NCBI RefSeq assembly: GCF_018524365.1
Contig: NZ_JAEKFT010000012.1
Coordinates: 62,001 to 126,000 of the forward strand
Length of the DNA: 64,000 bases
DNA from: Denitromonas iodatirespirans
GTDB taxonomy: Bacteria > Pseudomonadota > Gammaproteobacteria > Burkholderiales > Rhodocyclaceae
Direction of reading: 5' to 3'
The notes beneath the pieces were generated by a model. The model was not told the DNA's origin, did no database searches, and saw nothing but the letters and a program-made list of their open reading frames with translations. This document shows, piece after piece, positions 57,687 to 64,000 of the stretch. A program made the translations under genes and the position numbers. The first letter of the stretch is position 1; each line of letters opens with the position of its first letter.

Positions 57687-58556
57687 ATGAGCACCCAAGG
57701 ACAAGCAATGGCGTTCAAGCTGGATGCTGAACCGGTCGACACCCAGAAGCCCACCGTGGGCCGCGACGTGCGCGAGACCGTCGGCGAAGTGCGGGTGGCC
57801 GATCCGCGCGTTCGCTGCACCGATGTGAATGTCCACTACGGTGACAAGCACGCGATCAAGAACATCAGCCTGGATGTGGGCAAAGGCGAGGTGCTGGCCA
57901 TGATCGGCCCCTCGGGCTGCGGCAAGAGCACTTTCCTGCGCTGCCTCAACCGCATGAACGACACCGTGCGCGAGTGCCGCGTGACCGGCGAGATCCTGCT
58001 CGACGGCGAGGACATCAACGCCTCGCACATCGACGTGGTGCCGCTGCGCGCCCGGGTGGCGATGGTGTTCCAGAAGCCGAACCCGTTCCCCAAGTCGATC
58101 TACGAAAACGTCGCCTTCGGCCCGCGCATCCACGGCCTGTGCAACAGCAAGTCGGATCTGGACGTGGTCGTCGAGAGCAGCCTGCGCAAGGCCAACCTGT
58201 GGGACGAGGTCAAGGACCGGCTCGACGATGTCGGCACCGGGCTGTCGGGCGGCCAGCAGCAGCGCCTGTGCATCGCCCGCGCGATTGCCATCGAACCGGA
58301 GGTGATTCTGATGGACGAGCCGTGCTCGGCGCTGGACCCGATCTCCACCGCCAAGGTCGAGCAACTCATCGAGGAGCTGCGCCAGCAGTTCTCGATCGTC
58401 ATCGTCACCCACTCGATGCAGCAGGCCGCCCGCGTGTCGCAGCGCACGGCTTACTTCCACATGGGCGACCTGATCGAGGTGAGCGAAACCGACCGCCTCT
58501 TCATCAAGCCGCGCCACCAGCTGACCGAAGACTACATCACCGGCCGTTTCGGCTGA
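57687..58556 (+). CDS. pstB: Phosphate ABC transporter ATPase PstB
   Basis: A 289-residue ABC ATPase. Walker A is GPSGCGKST, the signature is LSGGQQQRL, Walker B is [12 protein letters not shown], and the H-loop is [33 protein letters not shown] is specific to PstB. It powers phosphate import with PstSCA. The N-terminal about 45 residues are longer than in E. coli. No phoU follows; the next genes are convergent chemosensory genes overlapping the pstB end by 20 bp. Confidence 0.96.
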   Translation: MSTQGQAMAFKLDAEPVDTQKPTVGRDVRETVGEVRVADPRVRCTDVNVHYGDKHAIKNISLDVGKGEVLAMIGPSGCGKSTFLRCLNRMNDTVRECRVTGEILLDGEDINASHIDVVPLRARVAMVFQKPNPFPKSIYENVAFGPRIHGLCNSKSDLDVVVESSLRKANLWDEVKDRLDDVGTGLSGGQQQRLCIARAIAIEPEVILMDEPCSALDPISTAKVEQLIEELRQQFSIVIVTHSMQQAARVSQRTAYFHMGDLIEVSETDRLFIKPRHQLTEDYITGRFG

Positions 58557-59874
58557 GGCTTGACGCCTGCCGCGGCGACGGCGCCGCGGCATGCATCTGC
58601 TTTTCCAGATCGGCGAACAGCTTGTCGTAGATGTCGATCACGGCCTGCCGTTCGCGGTTGTCGCGGGTCCATCGGCGCGCCGCGACAATGCGCTGCGCTT
58701 CGCGCTCGCTGTCGGACAGCGTTTGCAGTTCGCTCGTTTCTCCGCGGATGATCAGGTCGGCATCGGCGCGGGCCTTTTGCGCCTGCGAAACCACGCTCAT
58801 GGCCGTATGCATGGTCCGCGCCCCCTGGCCGGTGGTGGCGGACAGCCCGCCCACCTGGGTGGCCGATTCCGCCGCACTGGCCAGTTGCTGACCGAAGGCG
58901 CCGGCGGTGTCCTTGGCGTCCGAGACGGCGCCGGTCAGTACCGCGATCTGGCCGGTGGCATCTTCCATCGATTCGCTCATCGCGCCGATGGCGCGGGCGA
59001 TCTCTTCGGCCGACTTCTGCGCCTGATCGGCCAGCTGGCGGACCTCGTCGGCCACCACCGCAAAGCCACGACCGGCCTGGCCGGCACGGGCGGCTTCGAT
59101 CGACGCGTTGAGGGCGAGCAGATTGGTCTGCTTGGCAATGTGGTCGATGTTGCCGGTCAGCCCACGGATGGCGTCCGCCTTCTGAGACAGCTCGGTGAGG
59201 GCTTGCGCGCCGCCGGCCGCGCGGGTGTTGGCGTCGCCCAGCGCGTGCGACATGCGTTCGGCTCCTTGGGCCATCTCGCGCGCCGATTCGGAAAAGGTGT
59301 TGGCCAGCTGCTCGGCGCGTTCGGCATCGTCACAGACCGTGCCGAGTGTGGTGTTGACCTGCTCGATGGCCAGCGACAGACCGTGTTCGGAGCGCTGGAA
59401 AATGCGTGACAGCAAGGCTTCGCGGGCGATCGACACCTGGGCGCCATCGAGCGTGTCGAGCATGCTCTGCATCTGGTCGAGCACCCGCTTGAACAGGCCG
59501 TGCAGGCCCACGGTCTGGAGCCGGCGCCAGGTCCGCTGATTGGCGTTGGCGTCCATGGCGCCGAGGATTTCGCGAAAGGCGGTCTCGGTCTGGTCGAGGG
59601 CGGAGTTCAGGTGTCGGCGCATGGTCTCGAGGGTCGGATCGGCCAGCGTCCGCGGCAGGCGTTCGGTCAGCGATCCTTGCGCGATCTGGCCCAGCAGCGC
59701 CGCCAGCGCGTCGAGGTCGCCATGGCGCTGGCCGCTGGGCCACAGCACGGCGACGGCGGCCAGCACGGCCAGCGCCGCGGCCAGCCACGGTTGCCAGAAG
59801 CCGGCGACGGCAGCACCCAGGGCGAGGGCGACTACGATCCAGCGGCGGTCACAGCGCGAAAACAAGTTCTTCAT
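58537..59874 (-). CDS. Methyl-accepting chemotaxis protein, partner of the Aer-like PAS protein
   Basis: A 445-residue MCP with one or two hydrophobic segments near the N-terminus (about 12-45), no periplasmic sensor domain and no clear HAMP. The signalling hairpin tip reads [19 protein letters not shown] and continues to ADEVRQLA (about 248-281). It signals to CheA/CheW. Its start overlaps the end of the PAS gene by 26 bp, so the two are coupled and likely form one split redox/energy receptor. It overlaps the pstB end tail-to-tail by 20 bp. Similar separation of sensor and signaller is known for Aer-like proteins in some bacteria. Confidence 0.9.
   Translation of the reverse strand: MKNLFSRCDRRWIVVALALGAAVAGFWQPWLAAALAVLAAVAVLWPSGQRHGDLDALAALLGQIAQGSLTERLPRTLADPTLETMRRHLNSALDQTETAFREILGAMDANANQRTWRRLQTVGLHGLFKRVLDQMQSMLDTLDGAQVSIAREALLSRIFQRSEHGLSLAIEQVNTTLGTVCDDAERAEQLANTFSESAREMAQGAERMSHALGDANTRAAGGAQALTELSQKADAIRGLTGNIDHIAKQTNLLALNASIEAARAGQAGRGFAVVADEVRQLADQAQKSAEEIARAIGAMSESMEDATGQIAVLTGAVSDAKDTAGAFGQQLASAAESATQVGGLSATTGQGARTMHTAMSVVSQAQKARADADLIIRGETSELQTLSDSEREAQRIVAARRWTRDNRERQAVIDIYDKLFADLEKQMHAAAPSPRQASSLSRNGR
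58568..58591 (+). terminator. Terminator-like hairpin after pstB
   Basis: A perfect 10-bp stem TGCCGCGGCG / CGCCGCGGCA with loop ACGG begins 12 bp after the pstB stop. It lies within the 3' coding end of the chemoreceptor and has no T tract. Confidence 0.6.
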
Positions 59875-60367
59875 AGCTCATGTCCTTTTCCTTGAGCACG
59901 CTCAGCAGGACGTCGGTGCCCGCCGCGATGGCGTCGCGGGCGCCGGCTTTCTTCTCTGCATCGCGCATCAGGCGGTAGACCGCGGCAACGGTGTCGACCG
60001 CCTTGCGTGATGGGCAGCGGCGTACCGAGGTGTAGCCGGTGATGCGGCCGGTGGTGTCGACATCGGGCGTGATGTGCGCCAGCACCCAGTAGAAGCCGCC
60101 GTCCTTGGACATGTTCTTTACATAGGCGAAGAATTCCTTGCCCGCCGCGATGGTGTCCCACGCCAGCTTGAAAGCGGCGCGGGGCATGTCGGGATGGCGG
60201 ATGATGTTGTGCTGCACGCCGAGCAGTTCGTCTTCGGCATAGCCGGAGAATTCGACGAAGATCGGATTGCAGTAGGTGATGATGCCTTTGGGGTTGGTCT
60301 TGGAGACGATGAAGTCGTCGTCCCGCATGACCCGCTCGACGCTGGTGGGGGTGATCTCTCTTTTCAT
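59849..60367 (-). CDS. Aer-like PAS redox sensor (separate from its MCP)
   Basis: A 172-residue cytoplasmic protein with a single PAS domain (about 20-120). It closely follows the Aer sensor: [25 protein letters not shown] and [11 protein letters not shown]. The residues known in E. coli Aer to hold FAD (Arg57, His58, Asp60) occur at the very same numbers, as does Trp70. It should sense redox or oxygen state through FAD and transmit to the MCP encoded immediately downstream, with which it overlaps by 26 bp. The C-terminal about 50 residues are helical and may dock to the MCP. Confidence 0.9.
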   Translation of the reverse strand: MKREITPTSVERVMRDDDFIVSKTNPKGIITYCNPIFVEFSGYAEDELLGVQHNIIRHPDMPRAAFKLAWDTIAAGKEFFAYVKNMSKDGGFYWVLAHITPDVDTTGRITGYTSVRRCPSRKAVDTVAAVYRLMRDAEKKAGARDAIAAGTDVLLSVLKEKDMSYEELVFAL

Positions 60368-60450
60368 GTGCTTCTTCCGTGGGGCACATGAAGGCTAGCG
60401 GCATCGCCGCCAGCGTCTTGAGCGTTCCGACCCTGCCGTTTGTCGTGGCG

Positions 60451-60474
60451 GCGGCACGCCGGTCGGCGTGCCGC
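60451..60474 (-). terminator. Hairpin after ppk1
   Basis: A perfect 10-bp stem GCGGCACGCC / GGCGTGCCGC with loop GGTC lies 6 bp past the ppk1 stop on the minus strand and separates it from the PAS gene. It lacks a T tract. Confidence 0.6.
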
Positions 60475-60479
60475 GCCCG

Positions 60480-62564
60480 TCACTTGAGCGAGGGCTTGGC
60501 GACCAGCATCTCGAGCAAGGCCTGTTGCGCTGGGTGGCGCGGGCCGCGCGGTGTTTTGCGGCGATAGTCGCCGTCGGAGTGCATTTCCCAGGCGTTGCAG
60601 TTGTCGTTGAGATAGACGCGCAAGCCTTCCTTCATGACCCGGCGCTTGAGGCGCGGGTCGAGGATCGGGAAGGCGGTCTCGATGCGGCGGAAGAAGTTGC
60701 GGTCCATCCAGTCGGCGCTCGACAGATACAGCGTGTCCTTGCCGTCGGCATGGAAGTAGAAGATGCGGTGGTGCTCGAGGAAGCGGCCGATGATCGAGCG
60801 CACGTGGATGTTGTCCGACAGCCCCGGCACCCCGGGGCGCAGCGCGCAGGGGCCACGGATGATCAGATCCACCTCGACGCCGGCCTGCGAGGCCTCGTAC
60901 AGCGCCAGGATGGTTTCCGATTCGAGCAGGGCGTTCATCTTGGCCATGATGCGGCCCTTGCGGCCGGCGCGGGCGATCTCGGTCTCGGCACGGATGTGGG
61001 CGATCACGTTGGCATGCAGGGCGAAGGGCGCCTGCCACAGGTGGGTGAGCGTCGAGGCCTTGCCCAGGCCGGTGATCTGCTTGAACAGCGCGGCCACGTC
61101 CTCGCCGATTTCGGGGTTGGCGGTGAGCAGGCCGAAGTCGGTGTAGAAGCGCGTGGTGCGCGGGTGGTAGTTGCCGGTGCCCAGGTGCATGTAGCGGCGC
61201 AGGCCGTCGGCCTCGCGGCGGATCAGCATCAGCAGCTTGGCATGTGTCTTGTAGCCGAACACGCCATACACCACATGCGCGCCGACCTCTTCGAGCCGGG
61301 CCGCCCAGCCGATGTTGGCCTCTTCGTCGAAGCGGGCCATGAGTTCGAGCACTACCGTCACTTCCTTGCCCTTTTGCGCGGCGCGCATCAGGTGCTCCAT
61401 CAGCACCGAGTCGGTGCCGGTGCGGTATACGGTCATCTTGACCGCCAGCACGTCCGGGTCGTCGGCCGCCGCCTTGATCAGCTCGATCACCGGCGTGAAG
61501 CTCTCGAACGGGTGGTGGAGCAGGATGTCCTGCTTGCGGATGGCGGCGAAGACGTCGGGCGAGGTGCCACCGAAACCGGCCGGCAGGCTCGGTTTGAAGG
61601 GGCGGAAGGTGAGGTCCGGGCGGTCGACGCTGTCGGGCAGCTGCATCAGGCGCACCAGGTTGACGATGCCCGGCGTGCGGTACAGATCCTTTTCCGTCAG
61701 GCCGAACTGGGTGAGCAGGAAGCGCTCCATGCTCTTCGAGCAGTTGTCGGCCACTTCGAGGCGCACCGAATCGCCGAAGTGGCGCTGCTGCAGTTCGCCC
61801 TTGAGCGCGCTGCGCAGGTTGGTGACTTCTTCTTCGTCCACGAACAGGTCGGAGTTGCGCGTGACGCGAAACTGGTAGCAGCCGAGCACTGCCATGCCGG
61901 GGAAGAGCTTGTCCACATGCGCATGCAGGATCGAGGACAGGAACATGAACGCATAGTCCTGCCCGGAGATTTCCTTGGGCATGCGGATGATGCGCGGCAG
62001 GGCGCGCGGCGCCTGGACGATCGCGGTGTTGGTGTCGCGGCCGAAGGCGTCGAGGCCGTCGAGTTCGACAGCGAAATTCAGACTCTTGTTGAGCACCCGC
62101 GGAAAGGGATGGGCCGGGTCCAGGCCGATCGGGGTGAGCACCGGCGCCACCTCGCGCTCGAAGTAGTCGGCCACCCAGGCCTGCTGGGCCTCGGTCAGCG
62201 CCTCGCGCTTGAGCAGGGCGATGCCTTCCTTTTCGAGCGAGGGGAGGATCTCCTCGTTGAGCAGCCGGTACTGCTCCTCGATGATGCCGTGCACCACCGT
62301 GCTGACCTGGTCGAGCAACTCGTGCGGGGTCAGACCGTCCTCGGCGTCGGGCGCGCGCAGGCCCTGGCGGATCTTCTCCTTGATGCCGCCGACCCGGATC
62401 TCGAAGAACTCATCCAGATTGCTCGACACGATGCACAAAAAGCGCAGCCGCTCGAGCAGCGGCACGCTGGTGTCGGCGGCCTGGGCGAGCACGCGCTGCT
62501 GGAATTGCAGCAAGGACAGCTCGCGGTTGATGAAGGTGATCTGGGGGAGGTCGTCGGGGTTCAT
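60480..62564 (-). CDS. ppk1: Polyphosphate kinase 1
   Basis: A 694-residue enzyme that makes polyphosphate from ATP reversibly. FINRELSLLQFQQRVLAQA is the N-terminal domain signature. The catalytic domains include VKMTVYRTGTDSV, THAKLLMLI (phospho-His region), HLGTGNYHP and MDRNFFRRIETAFPIL. I chose the ATG giving MNPDDLPQITFINREL, because an ATG 17 codons upstream overlaps a PHO-box-like site. It is divergent from ppx. Confidence 0.96.
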   Translation of the reverse strand: MNPDDLPQITFINRELSLLQFQQRVLAQAADTSVPLLERLRFLCIVSSNLDEFFEIRVGGIKEKIRQGLRAPDAEDGLTPHELLDQVSTVVHGIIEEQYRLLNEEILPSLEKEGIALLKREALTEAQQAWVADYFEREVAPVLTPIGLDPAHPFPRVLNKSLNFAVELDGLDAFGRDTNTAIVQAPRALPRIIRMPKEISGQDYAFMFLSSILHAHVDKLFPGMAVLGCYQFRVTRNSDLFVDEEEVTNLRSALKGELQQRHFGDSVRLEVADNCSKSMERFLLTQFGLTEKDLYRTPGIVNLVRLMQLPDSVDRPDLTFRPFKPSLPAGFGGTSPDVFAAIRKQDILLHHPFESFTPVIELIKAAADDPDVLAVKMTVYRTGTDSVLMEHLMRAAQKGKEVTVVLELMARFDEEANIGWAARLEEVGAHVVYGVFGYKTHAKLLMLIRREADGLRRYMHLGTGNYHPRTTRFYTDFGLLTANPEIGEDVAALFKQITGLGKASTLTHLWQAPFALHANVIAHIRAETEIARAGRKGRIMAKMNALLESETILALYEASQAGVEVDLIIRGPCALRPGVPGLSDNIHVRSIIGRFLEHHRIFYFHADGKDTLYLSSADWMDRNFFRRIETAFPILDPRLKRRVMKEGLRVYLNDNCNAWEMHSDGDYRRKTPRGPRHPAQQALLEMLVAKPSLK

Positions 62565-62615
62565 GGCGGGGCGTGGGCGCGAAGCAACGAAAGAACGAGA
62601 GTCTTTGACATTCAT

Positions 62616-62633
62616 ATTACATCCCGATGACAA
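62616..62633 (-). promoter_or_regulatory. PHO-box-like site upstream of ppk1
   Basis: On the minus strand TTGTCAT-CGGG-ATGTAAT matches the PhoB box repeats at six and five of seven positions. It lies 52 bp upstream of the chosen ppk1 start in the ppk1-ppx divergent gap, which suggests phosphate control together with pst. Confidence 0.6.
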
Positions 62634-62726
62634 AACGCCAAGCGGCCGACTAGGACGGCGGCGCACCGCGTCGGTGCTAGAATCCGGGGCGTCCCATGCC
62701 TCTACCGGTCACAACCCGGTTACATC

Positions 62727-64000
62727 ATGCCTAATGAATTGATCGCGGCCATCGATCTGGGTTCCAATAGTTTTCGCCTTCAGGTCGGGCGCATCGTCAA
62801 TGATCAGATTTATCCGCTCGACGGGCTCAAGGAGCCGGTCCGGCTGGCTGCCGGCCTGTCGCCGGAGAAATACCTCGATTCGGCGGCCCAGGCCCGCGGC
62901 ACCATGGCGCTGAGCCGTTTTCGCGAGCGCCTGGCCGGCTTCAAGTCCTCGCAGGTGCGGGCGGTGGCGACCAACACCTTGCGGGTGGCCAAAAACGCGC
63001 CGGAGTTCCTGATTCGTGCCGAGGCGGCGTTGGGTTTTCCGATCGAAGTCATCGCCGGTCGCGAAGAGGCCCGCCTGATCTACATCGGCGTGGCCCACTC
63101 GCTGGCCGATCCGCAGCGCCAGCAGCTGGTGGTCGACATCGGCGGCGGCTCCACCGAGTTCGTCATCGGCCGGGCCTTCGAGCCGCTGCAGCTCGAATCG
63201 CTGTACATGGGCTGTGTCAGTTTCAGCATGCGCTATTTCCCCGACGGGCGGATCGACCGGCGCGGCTTCAACGACGCCGACCTGGCTGCCCAGCGCGAGC
63301 TGCAGACCATCGTGCTGCCGTTCACCGAAGTCGGCTGGGAGCTGGCGGTGGGCTCCAGCGGCACCGCCAAGTCGCTCAGCGACATCCTGCGCAGCAACGG
63401 CTACACCGATGGCCGGCTCACGCTGACCGGGCTGGAGAAGCTGCGCACCGAGCTCATCAAGGCAGGGCATCTGGACAAGCTCTCGCTCGGCGGCATCAAG
63501 GCCGATCGCCTGCCAGTGCTGCCCGGCGGGCTGGCGATCATGATCGCCGTGCTCAAGGCCTTCAAGCTCAAGGAAGTGGCCTTCTCCGAGGGCGCGCTGC
63601 GCCTCGGCGTGCTCTACGATCTGCTCGGCCGCTACCACCACCACGATCTGCGCGACGCCACGGTGCAGGCCTTTGCAAGCCGTTACCAGATCGACCGCAA
63701 ACAGGCCGACCGCGTTGCCGACACCGCCGGCTACCTCTTCGGCCAACTCGATCCGGCCGTGTCCGAGGATGATCTCGACCGGCGCTATCTGCAATGGGCC
63801 GCCTTGCTGCACGAGATCGGCATTTCGGTGGCGCATTCGAGCTACCACAAGCACAGCGCCTATATTCTCGGCAATGCCGACATGCCGGGCTTCTCGCGCA
63901 TGGACCAGGCGCGCCTGGCCCGCCTGGTGCTCGCCCATCGCGGCAAACTGGCGCGTATCGCCAGCCTCGATCCGGCCAGCAGCGACTGGCTGCTGATCGC
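62727..64000 (+). CDS. ppx: Exopolyphosphatase (3' end outside window)
   Basis: The first 424 codons of a Ppx/GppA-family enzyme that releases phosphate from polyphosphate or removes phosphate from pppGpp. The ASKHA motifs are AIDLGSNSFRLQVG at the N-terminus and VVDIGGGSTEFVIG (about 137-150). HEIGISVAHSSYHKH near the window end belongs to the C-terminal HD-like domain, so the gene is of the longer type of about 500 residues. It is divergent from ppk1, which makes the polymer. No stop codon occurs before the window edge. Confidence 0.95.
   Translation, partial: MPNELIAAIDLGSNSFRLQVGRIVNDQIYPLDGLKEPVRLAAGLSPEKYLDSAAQARGTMALSRFRERLAGFKSSQVRAVATNTLRVAKNAPEFLIRAEAALGFPIEVIAGREEARLIYIGVAHSLADPQRQQLVVDIGGGSTEFVIGRAFEPLQLESLYMGCVSFSMRYFPDGRIDRRGFNDADLAAQRELQTIVLPFTEVGWELAVGSSGTAKSLSDILRSNGYTDGRLTLTGLEKLRTELIKAGHLDKLSLGGIKADRLPVLPGGLAIMIAVLKAFKLKEVAFSEGALRLGVLYDLLGRYHHHDLRDATVQAFASRYQIDRKQADRVADTAGYLFGQLDPAVSEDDLDRRYLQWAALLHEIGISVAHSSYHKHSAYILGNADMPGFSRMDQARLARLVLAHRGKLARIASLDPASSDWLLI

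Overview
The window reads as chromosomal DNA of a high-GC Gram-negative betaproteobacterium, most likely of the Rhodocyclales (Azoarcus/Thauera/Aromatoleum type). This is an inference from gene order (ihfB-lapA-lapB; thrS-infC-rpmI-rplT-pheST-ihfA-merR), protein character and abundant BUG/Tct-type and sigma-54 systems; no rRNA is present to confirm it. Coding density is high and no insertion sequence, CRISPR array or phage gene was seen.

Positions 1-8.5 kb hold the ihfB end, envelope/LPS genes (lapA, lapB, ugd, heptose kinase), cysM, a YdbH-YnbE-YdbL-type set for outer-membrane lipid homeostasis, a predicted 3'-5' exonuclease and a small GlsB/YeaQ-type membrane protein. Positions 8.5-16.2 kb are a translation block: tRNA-Val with a near-perfect sigma-70 promoter, a possible Thr-rich leader peptide and terminator in front of thrS, infC with a rare AUC start, rpmI, rplT, pheS, pheT, ihfA, a MerR regulator and tRNA-Pro. 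Just after tRNA-Pro lies a 1230-residue TIR-STAND-WD40-like protein, probably an abortive-infection/conflict protein, followed by two convergent envelope proteins.

Positions 21.8-36 kb form a catabolic island for an alcohol, diol or ketone. It has a porin, a PQQ dehydrogenase and a cytochrome c with an odd CX3CH heme site on the minus strand. Divergently there is an acetoin-dehydrogenase-like complex whose E2 is split into a stand-alone lipoyl protein and a catalytic core, a lipoate ligase, a Tat-exported small subunit plus GMC flavoprotein dehydrogenase, an exported VOC protein, a HupE/UreJ protein and an AcoR-type sigma-54 activator. The divergent intergenic region carries two oppositely facing -24/-12 promoters with clustered TGCGACA/TGTCGCA repeats between them, so both arms are probably switched on together by the AcoR-like protein.

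Positions 36-50 kb look devoted to carboxylates: a two-subunit ATP-citrate-lyase-like enzyme, a second porin, an AbrB-type membrane protein, a periplasmic binding protein, a TctD/TctE two-component system and a TctCBA tricarboxylate transporter, then a pirin. Positions 50-64 kb hold a large class A PBP-like protein, the phosphate transport genes pstSCAB, a split Aer-like redox sensor (PAS protein plus MCP), and divergent ppk1 and ppx. PHO-box-like sites precede pstS and ppk1. The last gene, ppx, runs off the window.
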